From GCA-2706205 sp964215955 (GTDB taxonomy: Bacteria > Bdellovibrionota > Bacteriovoracia > Bacteriovoracales > Bacteriovoracaceae), in assembly GCA_964215955.1 (NCBI GenBank), contig CAXPDR010000031.1:138949-202948 (forward strand): 64,000 nt of DNA. Direction: 5' to 3'. This document shows positions 43,182 to 51,535 of the stretch, piece by piece. Under the pieces are notes generated by a model. That model searched no databases. It saw only the letters and a list, made by a program, of their open reading frames with translations, and had not been told where the DNA came from. A program made the translations under genes and the position numbers. Positions within the stretch are counted from its first letter, which is position 1, and each line of letters starts with the position of its first letter.

Positions 43182-44871
43182 ACTTTTCTTCTTGCGAATA
43201 TCTTTCATTACCCAATTCATCTAAGAGCATTTCTGTATGACCTTTGTTTGAAAGACCCTTTAATTTGTTATTAAAATAGTAGTCTTTATCACTTTTAAAA
43301 GGTTCTCTTATTTTATCTGGTGCAGGATATCCATTTTTTTGGAAGTCAAAATCCGTTTTCGGATTATCTGCAGGAACTGCGATATAAAATTTAGGTCTTT
43401 TAGTTTCAATGGTTAAAAGATCATATAATGTTGGTATCGAATTGTTATGTAGGTATGGCCATCTCGCCCAAATACCTACTAGTGGGGGTGGTACATATCC
43501 TTTTTGAGGCTTTACAACCGTTCCAATAGTTTTTGAAATGGCCAAGCGGTTAAGGTCTTTGTAAAAGTATTTCATTCCATTTCTTCTATAAGCTTCTGTC
43601 TGAACATTTTCTACTTTTGTTTGGGTGTGATACCAAACTTTTGTCGTTTCAATTTTTTGTTCATAGTTTAATAGGTGAGCACTCTCACTATTCCAACCTT
43701 TTTCGTATTCACCGTGACAAGATTTGCAATTTTGATTAAAAAGCTTTTGTCCCTGTTTTGCCTTGGTAATATTAATTCTGTTAGGGAAGTAATCATTATA
43801 TTTTGGGGCTTCTGTATGAAAAACATAGCTAGTTAATTCTTTAATTTTGTCTTGATTATTTATGAGCCATGATTCCAATTGTTTTAAATCAATTCCTCTT
43901 CCAATTTCATTCCATAAAAAGTTTGTGTAAATAGGGTTTCCAGAAACAATAGAAGCATCAGAGAGCCATTTTGTTTTGTATTTTAAGTTCCACCAAACTG
44001 CTGGTTTGGAATCTGCTGGTAAGTTTTCAAGTTCATTTTTTCTAGGTTTTAAAGAAGGATTTTTAATTGCGTATGGGTCTAAGCCACGCTTAGCAAGACT
44101 TAAACCGACTTGAGCTAGGGAGGTGTCTAAACCTAGTGTAAGTGGCATTTTAAGGCCTACGTAGTTCATCGCTTCCTTAGATCTTTTGAATGTAACATAG
44201 TCTTCTTTGCTTGGCCCTACAATGAGATTAAACATAAATGCAGGAGTTTTCTCAAGGAGATTTTGTCCCATTATGAAAGCTTCATTTGCTCTTGGAAATC
44301 TATTAGTCATTCCTAGGATTTTTTTGCCAAATAAATTACTACTATGGCAAGCAGCACAGCTAAATGTAAGTGAGGTGTGGCCATTATTTGGTATAAGAGA
44401 AACCCCCATAGGGTAATCTTGTAAATGGCTTAACTGAGGTATGTAATTTGGTCCTAATTCTTCCTCATTTTTAGGAAGCTCATGTAGTCCTAGCCAGTCG
44501 AAAACATCTTTGAAGGTTTTGAAGTTAGTTAAGTCTTTAGCAATATTAAAAATAAAACGTCTTAAAGCTGATCTAGAATCTGAATTAAAAAATTTATCCA
44601 TGGCCGCTTTAGGAAGTTGCATTTCAGTCACATGGACAGGGTAATCAAGAACGTAGCTTGAGCCATTTTCTATAGAGGTATTAAGAGTTTCTACTGGAAG
44701 ATTGTAGATATTCTTTCTATTTCCATCTGAAAGGCAAACCTTACGATCGTCAATGATCTCACATTTTTTATTTCCAGGGAGGGTAACCTTTTTACCCCAT
44801 AACTCATCTTGGGCATTAATTTTAAATGATGCGATGAGCAGTAAGAATATGACTAATTTGTAGTGAGTCAT
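43150..44871 (-). CDS. Exported di-heme c-type cytochrome (cytochrome c peroxidase/RoxA-like superfamily)
   Basis: A 573-residue protein with a signal peptide (about residues 1-20) and two heme motifs, CAACH (in FSCAACHSSNLFG) and CKSCH (in NCKSCHGEYEKG). PPLVGIWARWPYLHNNSIPTLYDLL near the C-terminus is typical of MauG/RoxA-like di-heme proteins. It could be a periplasmic peroxidase or oxygenase; the substrate is unknown. GGAGG lies eight bases before the ATG. It is on the opposite strand from the FHA gene, with a shared hairpin between them. Confidence 0.82.
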   Translation of the reverse strand: MTHYKLVIFLLLIASFKINAQDELWGKKVTLPGNKKCEIIDDRKVCLSDGNRKNIYNLPVETLNTSIENGSSYVLDYPVHVTEMQLPKAAMDKFFNSDSRSALRRFIFNIAKDLTNFKTFKDVFDWLGLHELPKNEEELGPNYIPQLSHLQDYPMGVSLIPNNGHTSLTFSCAACHSSNLFGKKILGMTNRFPRANEAFIMGQNLLEKTPAFMFNLIVGPSKEDYVTFKRSKEAMNYVGLKMPLTLGLDTSLAQVGLSLAKRGLDPYAIKNPSLKPRKNELENLPADSKPAVWWNLKYKTKWLSDASIVSGNPIYTNFLWNEIGRGIDLKQLESWLINNQDKIKELTSYVFHTEAPKYNDYFPNRINITKAKQGQKLFNQNCKSCHGEYEKGWNSESAHLLNYEQKIETTKVWYHTQTKVENVQTEAYRRNGMKYFYKDLNRLAISKTIGTVVKPQKGYVPPPLVGIWARWPYLHNNSIPTLYDLLTIETKRPKFYIAVPADNPKTDFDFQKNGYPAPDKIREPFKSDKDYYFNNKLKGLSNKGHTEMLLDELGNERYSQEEKYQIIEFLKTL

Positions 44872-45025
44872 TTATATACCTCCAATCCAGTACTTAGGAG
44901 GATTTAATAAAAATGGTGAGGATTTGTCCAGTAAAGTAAGGCCTTGAAAACAAAGAATTTGTTAATTCTGTAATTTTTAGCCGTTTATTTTAAAATAAGT
45001 TCATTGTATAACTGTATTCAGCGGT

Positions 45026-45100
45026 GATGGTTTCGTTTGTTGCTTTTTGAAACCATCTCCCACTCCCAGTAATAAATGGCCCACTACTGGGTCATTTATT
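45026..45100. other. Two hairpins between minus-strand genes
   Basis: Hairpin 1: AATAAATGGCCCA (45071-45083) and TGGGTCATTTATT (45088-45100) pair over 13 positions with one G-T, overlapping the stop codon of the 45096-45683 gene. Hairpin 2: GATGGTTTC (45026-45034) and GAAACCATC (45049-45057), a perfect 9-bp stem with a 14-base loop. Neither is followed by a T run on the minus strand. They may end the pseudo-receiver transcript or shape the leader of the cytochrome gene downstream. Confidence 0.45.
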
Positions 45101-45683
45101 GCTCGTTTAACCTTGTAATCTTCCTCAATAATTCTTCTTTAGTGAATGGAATACTTAAATAATCATCTGCTCCATATTTACTTGAAGCATGGGCTTTAGC
45201 TTTTTCTTTAGATAAGTTTTCAACCAAAATAAGACATTTTGTTTCTTTGAATTTTTGATTTATTTGCATTGATACTTGGTTTACAGCCTTTGGATTGGAA
45301 TTATAATTTAAAATGACTATTGAGTTTTTATCTTCAGTTAAAAGTTGGTTTAGTTCTTTTAAACTAGAAATTAATTTGAGATTAGGGGTACTTTCAAAAT
45401 AGTCTTTGTTCAATTGGAAATAGTTTGTTTTATACCCAAAACAAATTGTCACTTTATGTGGGGTTAAATCTTCCTCTTCTAATATGATCGTTTGATTGTG
45501 AGAGTCATCTTTGTCTAATGGTTGTGATTCAGCTTTAGCATTAAAAGATAAGTCAATATCATCCACAGATACAGCTTCTTCTGAGTCTTTTTTTGGATCA
45601 CTTTCTTTTTTTAAAAGCTGATCCTTTATTTCAGAAAAGTCTAATACGACTGTTGGTTTGTCATCATCTTCTTCGTTGCTCAT
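45096..45683 (-). CDS. Pseudo-receiver domain protein with acidic N-terminus
   Basis: A 195-residue protein. The C-terminal 120 residues fold like a response-regulator receiver, ending in KYGADDYLSIPFTKEELLRKI. The phospho-acceptor Asp is missing (VILNYNSN at that strand), and the acidic pair of strand 1 is also lost (FGYKTNYF). It is therefore unlikely to be phosphorylated by a histidine kinase. The N-terminal 75 residues are acidic and disordered, with Thr-containing patches (KPTVVLD, NQTIILEE) that could be docking sites. No output domain. Confidence 0.75.
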   Translation of the reverse strand: MSNEEDDDKPTVVLDFSEIKDQLLKKESDPKKDSEEAVSVDDIDLSFNAKAESQPLDKDDSHNQTIILEEEDLTPHKVTICFGYKTNYFQLNKDYFESTPNLKLISSLKELNQLLTEDKNSIVILNYNSNPKAVNQVSMQINQKFKETKCLILVENLSKEKAKAHASSKYGADDYLSIPFTKEELLRKITRLNEQ

Positions 45684-45720
45684 AGTTATTATTATATTGG
45701 AATTCTCAAGAATTTCAAAA

Positions 45721-46560
45721 TTATTTGGCCTTTAAATTTGAAAATAGAGAATTTAGGACAATCCCGCCAATGACCAAGAAAAGCCCTAGTATACTTAAAT
45801 TGTTAAGAGTTTCATCAAAAAACCAAACTCCACTGAAATATGCAAATACGCAAGTTAAGTAATTAAAATGAGAAATCTTCGAAGCAGTTTCTAACATATA
45901 AGCTTTGGTCATAAAAAGTTGAGCTGCTTGAGTGAGGACTCCAATTAGGATTAATAAAAGAAGTTCACTGGTATTTGGAGTTTCCCAAATAAAGTAAAGG
46001 AAAGGTAAGGTTAAAGGAATAGTAACCATTGGGAAATAAAGTATTACCAAATTTGGGTCGGCTTTATCTCTTAACAGCCTGATGAAATTGTAGGCCAGGC
46101 CTGCAAAAATTGCGGCAATAACACCGAAACTGAAGTGTAAAATACTTGCTCTTGGATCGAAGTTTTTCATAAGAGCTGCACCGGCTAAGCTTAAGATAAA
46201 GCAAGGCCATTGCCATTTTGATGGGTATTCTTTCACTAGAAATATCGCCATAAGGACTGTGAAGATTGGTGCTAGGTAGAGGAGAGTTGTGGCAGTCGCT
46301 AAAGGCATATTCTGAATAGTATAGAAGTAAAGCATTAATGCTATGGCTCCAGAAAGCCCTCTACCTAAGAGCAAGGGAGTATGTTTAGAAAATATAGAAA
46401 TTTTATTTTTTTTTACAAAATAGAAACTAAAAATAAAGGAGACTAATGACCTAAAAAATACAATTTGAATTGCTGGTATATTGTCTAAGTATTTAACTAG
46501 TGCATTTATTATGCTAAAAAAAAGTGATGCAAATATTATAAAAAGAATGCCTTTATTCAT
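45721..46560 (-). CDS. EamA/DMT-family transporter
   Basis: A 279-residue protein with ten hydrophobic helices and the internal duplication of EamA transporters (FFSIINALVKYL and GLAYNFIRLL for the two halves). ATG at 46560 starts the first helix cleanly; a Met six codons upstream adds a polar stretch. The substrate cannot be predicted, and small metabolite or amino acid export is typical. It is divergent from the esterase gene, with 34 bases between the starts. Confidence 0.85.
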   Translation of the reverse strand: MNKGILFIIFASLFFSIINALVKYLDNIPAIQIVFFRSLVSFIFSFYFVKKNKISIFSKHTPLLLGRGLSGAIALMLYFYTIQNMPLATATTLLYLAPIFTVLMAIFLVKEYPSKWQWPCFILSLAGAALMKNFDPRASILHFSFGVIAAIFAGLAYNFIRLLRDKADPNLVILYFPMVTIPLTLPFLYFIWETPNTSELLLLILIGVLTQAAQLFMTKAYMLETASKISHFNYLTCVFAYFSGVWFFDETLNNLSILGLFLVIGGIVLNSLFSNLKAK

Positions 46561-46594
46561 TTGTGGATTATGGCACATTAAAAGTGGAGGGTCT

Positions 46595-47299
46595 ATGAGT
46601 TATGATGTCCAAACTCATCCTAGTTCGGGTCTAGATTATCTGAATGTTAAAAATAATGGGAAATATGCAGTTGTTTTGTTTCATGGTTATGGAGCCTCTA
46701 TGATGGATCTTTATGATTTGCATACATTTTTAGGAAGGGAAGAAAGTATTGATTGGTTTTTCCCAAATGGTCCCCTAGATATATCAATGGGCATGGGAAT
46801 GATGAGTAGAGGCTGGTTTCCTATTGATGTGCAAGCTTTGGAGCAGGCCATGCAAACTGGAACTCATAGAGACTTTTCAAAGATTTTTACTCATGAGTTT
46901 AATGAAGCTTTAAGTAAGTCTGAAACATTTTTAGAAGATTTGGTTTTTAATAAATACGATAAAGTGATTCTAGGAGGATTCTCACAAGGAGCTATGCTTA
47001 CTAGTCACTTGAGTGTTAAAAACTCTCATATGGTAGATGGGTTAATTTGCTATTCAGGCAATTTAGTGGGGCAAACTGAGCTTGTTAAAGCATTGGAAAC
47101 TTCCAAAAAATTTCCGTTTTTTCAATCACATGGAAAAAGAGATCCAATATTAGGCTATGAGTACGCTAAACAACTATTTGAACTACTTAAATTAGGTGGT
47201 CATCAAGGTGAGTTTGTCGGATTTGATGGTGTTCATGAAATTCCAGTGGAAATTCTCAAAAAGTCAGATACCTATCTCAAAAAGGTTTTAAGCAGCTAG
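46595..47299 (+). CDS. Phospholipase/carboxylesterase family hydrolase
   Basis: A 234-residue alpha/beta hydrolase. HGYGASMMDLYDL is the oxyanion region, GGFSQGAML holds the nucleophile Ser, GKRDPILG the Asp, and DGVHEIP the His. GFSQG places it in the Yeast-APT/EstB carboxylesterase group that acts on lysophospholipids or acyl-proteins. ATG at 46595 follows GGAGG; a longer frame from 46481 would run into the divergent transporter gene. No signal peptide. It overlaps the convergent 47288-47746 gene by 12 bases. Confidence 0.87.
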   Translation: MSYDVQTHPSSGLDYLNVKNNGKYAVVLFHGYGASMMDLYDLHTFLGREESIDWFFPNGPLDISMGMGMMSRGWFPIDVQALEQAMQTGTHRDFSKIFTHEFNEALSKSETFLEDLVFNKYDKVILGGFSQGAMLTSHLSVKNSHMVDGLICYSGNLVGQTELVKALETSKKFPFFQSHGKRDPILGYEYAKQLFELLKLGGHQGEFVGFDGVHEIPVEILKKSDTYLKKVLSS

Positions 47300-47746
47300 T
47301 TTTTCTGTATCATACTTTTGGTTGATTAAATCGGTGATAACTTGTTTAACTTCGTGTGGATAATCAATAAAGTGAAAGGAAATATTCTGTTCGTCTTTTA
47401 ATTTTATCATGATTGAAGAAAAATCACATTCGTTCTCTGGAACTACAATCTCTTGAATATCTTCATAAAGAATTTTTTTTGCTGTGTTAAGTGGCTCAAA
47501 ATAAACAAGTAAATGGTCCTGATATAAAAGTACGTGGTGATATTTATCATATATAAATAAACTGGTTACCAAACCAATCAACATAAGGCCAAGGGAGACG
47601 GCGAAGTGAGAAGCATTGATCTCAGTCACCATATGGTAAATTAATAGACACTGAATTCCGTAAATAGTAGTTAAAAAAGGAAGTCTGGCCATCAGTCCAT
47701 TTAAGTGATTTTCTTTACCAAGTTTTGCTATCGCCTGCTTTTTCAT
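47288..47746 (-). CDS. Two-helix membrane protein with PH-like tail
   Basis: A 152-residue protein starting MKKQAIAKLGKENH. Two adjacent hydrophobic helices (about residues 20-40 and 45-62) are followed by a beta-rich cytosolic segment (HVLLYQDHLLVYFEPL, ILYEDIQEIVV) that resembles bacterial PH-domain (bPH) proteins. ATG at 47746 is preferred over a TTG 13 codons upstream. Function unknown. It overlaps the esterase 3' end by 12 bases. Confidence 0.65.
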   Translation of the reverse strand: MKKQAIAKLGKENHLNGLMARLPFLTTIYGIQCLLIYHMVTEINASHFAVSLGLMLIGLVTSLFIYDKYHHVLLYQDHLLVYFEPLNTAKKILYEDIQEIVVPENECDFSSIMIKLKDEQNISFHFIDYPHEVKQVITDLINQKYDTEKLAA

Positions 47747-47811
47747 ACTTAAATACTCGGTAATTAATCGCTTATACTTTAGCAAAAAAGTAGGGTAGTT
47801 GTTTTCTTAAT

Positions 47812-47838
47812 AAAAAAAAGCCCTCATTACAAGGGCTT
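47812..47838 (-). terminator. Intrinsic terminator of acnB
   Basis: AAGCCCT / AGGGCTT form a 7-bp stem, followed on the minus strand by eight T. It lies 10 bases past the acnB stop. Confidence 0.85.
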
Positions 47839-47847
47839 AGTATTTAA

Positions 47848-50427
47848 TTAATGTTTTTCATCGATTGAGAAGTTATCTATGAGGTGGAAATTTAAATATT
47901 TATAAATTTCATTTTCCCTTCCCTCAACGGCTGATCTTACTAGTTTAAGATATTCGTCTTGGGTTGGAATTCTTCCAAGTGCCGCACATACTGCTGCAAG
48001 CTCTGCAGATCCTAGATAAACCCTAGCTTCTTTACCCATTCTATTGTTAAAGTTTCTGGTAGATGTAGAGAATACTGTTACACCATCTTTAACTCTAGCT
48101 TGGTTCCCCATGCAAAGAGAACATCCTGGCATCTCAAGTCTTGCTCCTGCTGCTGCAAATTGAGCATAATATCCTTCTCTCGTTAGTTGGTCCGCATCCA
48201 TTTTTGAAGGAGGGCAAATCCATAATCTAGATTCAGCTTGACCACCATGATTTTTCAAAACCTCAGCTGAAGCTCTAAAGTGTCCAATATTTGTCATACA
48301 TGAACCAATAAATACTTCATCGATTTTATCATTCATAACATCTGGATGTGAAATTACTTTTACATCATCAGGATCGTTAGGGCAGGCAACAATTGGCTCT
48401 TTCATTTCATTTAAATCAATTTCGATAATTTCAGCATAATCTGCATTTTTATCGGCTTCCATGAGTTTACCATTTTTTAGCCAATCTTTAACAGCATCAA
48501 TTCTATTCCTTAGTGTCGCTGCATCTTCAAATCCATTTTCAATCATAGATTCCATTAGCGCTATATTTGAATTTAAATATTCTTCAATTGTTTCTCTTCC
48601 AAGAGCAATACATGTAGCGGCTGCTGATCTTTCAGCTGCTGCATCTGTGAGTTCAAAAGCTTGCTCTAGTTTTAAATTTGGAAGGCCTTCCATTTCTAGG
48701 ATTTTACCTGCAAAGATATTTTTCTTATTCTTTTTTTCTACTGTCATTAAGCCAAGTTCTATTGCCTTAAGAGGAATCATATTAACGACATCTCTAAGGG
48801 TAACACCTGGTTGTAATTCCCCTTTAAATCTTACAAGTACCGACTCAGGCATATCTAATGGCATTACACCTAGAGCGGCAGCAAATGCTACTAGCCCTGA
48901 ACCTGCAGGAAAAGAAATTCCGAGAGGAAATCTAGTGTGTGAGTCTCCACCAGTCCCTACTGTATCTGGGATTAAAAGCCTATTTAACCATGTATGAATA
49001 ATTCCATCACCTGGTCTTAACGAAACACCGCCTCTGTCAGTTATGTACTGAGGAAGGGTAGCGTGTGTAATGACATCAGATGGTTTTGGATAAGCAGCTG
49101 TGTGACAAAATGATTGCATTACTAAGTCCGCATTAAATTTTAAACAGGCTAGCTCCGTCATTTCGTCTCTTGTCATAGGTCCTGTTGTGTCTTGAGATCC
49201 AACAGTTGTCATTTTTGGCAGACATGATGTTCCTGGTAAAATCCCTTCAACTCCACAAGCTTTACCAACCATTTTTTGAGCAAGGGTATATCCTTGTCCT
49301 GGTTTTGCTTCAGTAACATGGGCGTTTGCAAAGACTTCAAATTCTTCCATTGAAGATTTTCCAAGTAAAGTTCTTGCTTTTTCCGTTAGCATCTTTCCTA
49401 TAATAAGAGGAACTCTACCACCAGCTCTAAATTCGTCTAGGATAGTTGAAGGCTGGATATCATATTTTGCAATTTCTTTTCCGCTTTCATCTAGAATTTT
49501 TCCTTCCAATGGTCTTACTTCAATAACGGTTCCCGTATCTAGTCCAGAAACGTCACATTGGATTGGAAGTGCCCCAGAATCTTCTGCAGTATTAAAGAAA
49601 ATAGGTGCAATTGTTTGACCTAAAATAACACCACCCCTTCTTTTGTTTGGAACAAAAGGAATGTCTTCTCCGATATGCCATAGAAGTGAGTTACAAGCCG
49701 ACTTTCTTGAGGAACCAGTTCCAACAACATCACCACAAAAAGTTACAGGTAAATTAAATTTATCTTTAAGGTCTTTGATTTCTTTTGGGCCGCTTGGAAA
49801 TAAAACTCCACCCATAGCATTAGCGTGAAGAGGTATATCTGCTCTTGTAAAAGCGTGTTGAGCTGGCGAGAAGTCATCTGTATTAATTTCACCTTGAACT
49901 TTGTAAACAACAGTTTTGATAGAGGACTCAATATTTGGTTTATTTGTGAACCATTCACCTTCAGACCAAGACTCAATAATCGTTTTGGCATGATCATTTC
50001 CTTTGTCAGATAGAGCTTTGATATCATCAAATATATTCACTGCGAGAACTAAGTTTTTTAGTTCATTAGCAGCTTTCTCGGCTAAGTCACCATTTTCTGC
50101 TACCGCATCAACTAGTCCTTGAAGGTTATAACCACCTATCATTGTTCCAAGAAGTTCTATTGCGTAATCTTTTGAGATCAAATCACATTTATGAGTTCCT
50201 TTAGTAATTCCAATCAAGAAATCAGCTTTAACTTGAGCTGCTGGATCAACACCAGGATTTATTCTATCTTTTAACAAATCAAGGAGTTCAGGGCCCTTAC
50301 CTTCAGGAATATCTTGAAGCATTTTTACTACTTCAGTTGCTTGTTCTCTGGTTAGCGCTAGAGGAGGTATTCCTTCTGCTTTTCTTTCTTCCACATGCTT
50401 TTGGTAGTCTTCAAAAAAATTAGACAT
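47848..50427 (-). CDS. acnB: Aconitate hydratase B
   Basis: An 859-residue protein that matches E. coli AcnB closely along its length. The order is HEAT-like domain, swivel domain with VGTGSSRKSACNSLLWH, and catalytic core with QDTTGPMTRDE, SFCHTAAYPKPSDV and GGDSHTRFPLGISFPAGSG. The cluster Cys residues are in FIGSCMTNIGHF and PGCSLCMGNQ. It interconverts citrate and isocitrate in the TCA cycle and may also hydrate 2-methyl-cis-aconitate. ATG at 50427 follows AGGGA by seven bases; an upstream ATG at 50445 would remove that site. Confidence 0.97.
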   Translation of the reverse strand: MSNFFEDYQKHVEERKAEGIPPLALTREQATEVVKMLQDIPEGKGPELLDLLKDRINPGVDPAAQVKADFLIGITKGTHKCDLISKDYAIELLGTMIGGYNLQGLVDAVAENGDLAEKAANELKNLVLAVNIFDDIKALSDKGNDHAKTIIESWSEGEWFTNKPNIESSIKTVVYKVQGEINTDDFSPAQHAFTRADIPLHANAMGGVLFPSGPKEIKDLKDKFNLPVTFCGDVVGTGSSRKSACNSLLWHIGEDIPFVPNKRRGGVILGQTIAPIFFNTAEDSGALPIQCDVSGLDTGTVIEVRPLEGKILDESGKEIAKYDIQPSTILDEFRAGGRVPLIIGKMLTEKARTLLGKSSMEEFEVFANAHVTEAKPGQGYTLAQKMVGKACGVEGILPGTSCLPKMTTVGSQDTTGPMTRDEMTELACLKFNADLVMQSFCHTAAYPKPSDVITHATLPQYITDRGGVSLRPGDGIIHTWLNRLLIPDTVGTGGDSHTRFPLGISFPAGSGLVAFAAALGVMPLDMPESVLVRFKGELQPGVTLRDVVNMIPLKAIELGLMTVEKKNKKNIFAGKILEMEGLPNLKLEQAFELTDAAAERSAAATCIALGRETIEEYLNSNIALMESMIENGFEDAATLRNRIDAVKDWLKNGKLMEADKNADYAEIIEIDLNEMKEPIVACPNDPDDVKVISHPDVMNDKIDEVFIGSCMTNIGHFRASAEVLKNHGGQAESRLWICPPSKMDADQLTREGYYAQFAAAGARLEMPGCSLCMGNQARVKDGVTVFSTSTRNFNNRMGKEARVYLGSAELAAVCAALGRIPTQDEYLKLVRSAVEGRENEIYKYLNFHLIDNFSIDEKH

Positions 50428-50576
50428 AATCTGTTCCCTTTCCATAAAATTTCATATCGGCCAATTATAGTATCAAATTATTGAAATTTAAAGCTTGTAT
50501 TCTATAAAAACACAGTATTAAGCTCAGACATATCTAAGAAATTAAGAATTTTATGCGCTGCAACGATAAGTTGCGT

Positions 50577-51383
50577 ATGAAAAATAAAAAATCTTATATT
50601 CAATTTTTATGTTCTTTTGGTGCAATTTTAGGAATGGGCGTCGTTGCTTACAAAGCCTTTGATTTTCAGGAACAAAAAGATTTTGATAAATATAGAAGTA
50701 CTGCAAACTATTCTACCGCTGAAGTTCAAAATAAAAAAGATTCTATAAAAGGAGATTCTCAAAAACGTGCTCCAGCCAGTGTTGATGATGATGCTGATGA
50801 GCGCGGTAATCAAGAACGTTTTAGACCACGAATTGGTCCATATAGGCCTGGTTTAAAGGCAAAACCAACTCTACAAAGGGGTAGTGGTGAAGTTGCCCGC
50901 AATATTTCCGTAAACGAAGGGATAAATTTTGAAATGGATGGAAGAGGCTTCGTGTTAACAGACAATGCCTATTCTATTAATAAAAATGATTTCGATCCGA
51001 ATACTCAAAGAATTATTGAGCAACGCCCTGGTAATCAAATAATCGTCGTAAGTGATGAGGTTCCGACTTCACCTTTTGAAAAAGTTGTAAAAAATCAGGA
51101 CACTGGAAATTACGCCGTATTTACGGGGAAGTTGTTTATCAAACTCTTTGATCCCTATCAGGCCGATATTGTTATCGAAAGGGTAATGGAAATATCTCCT
51201 GAAAATTTATCAAGACCAAAACTAGATTACACTAAAGCAGATACCATAAGAGTCGTATCTTTTATATTTGATGATTATAATCAAACCATGGAGTTTTATA
51301 ATACTGCCAAGGGTCCAGAGTTTGATGATCTAATTGAGAGAATTAATATAAAGCTCATTGAAAACTTTAGAGATGAGAAATAA
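50577..51383 (+). CDS. Membrane-anchored protein of unknown function
   Basis: About 268 residues. An N-terminal signal anchor (YIQFLCSFGAILGMGVVAYKAF) is followed by a polar, Pro/Arg-rich linker and a C-terminal beta-rich domain (YAVFTGKLFIKLF to the end) facing the periplasm. ATG at 50577 or 50553 could start it; neither has a strong ribosome binding site. It is divergent from acnB. No family recognised. Confidence 0.6.
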   Translation: MKNKKSYIQFLCSFGAILGMGVVAYKAFDFQEQKDFDKYRSTANYSTAEVQNKKDSIKGDSQKRAPASVDDDADERGNQERFRPRIGPYRPGLKAKPTLQRGSGEVARNISVNEGINFEMDGRGFVLTDNAYSINKNDFDPNTQRIIEQRPGNQIIVVSDEVPTSPFEKVVKNQDTGNYAVFTGKLFIKLFDPYQADIVIERVMEISPENLSRPKLDYTKADTIRVVSFIFDDYNQTMEFYNTAKGPEFDDLIERINIKLIENFRDEK

Positions 51384-51535
51384 TTGACCTGTTTTTTTGG
51401 CTAATTTACTCAAATAATTTATGTAATTTATTTTATTTAGGAAAATAATGCTCCTAATCTCCTAATATCTCTATGTTTTAAAACTTCATCAAGTTTCCCT
51501 TCTTTTATGTCGTAAAATATGTGAAAGGAGAAATT

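Noticed and set aside
46481..46594. N-terminal extension of the esterase gene
   Set aside because: It would overlap the divergent transporter gene, and a good ribosome binding site sits before ATG 46595.
48461..48997. Long open frame of 178 residues on the plus strand inside acnB
   Set aside because: It is antisense to a well-conserved aconitase region, has no ribosome binding site, and its composition mirrors the acnB codons.
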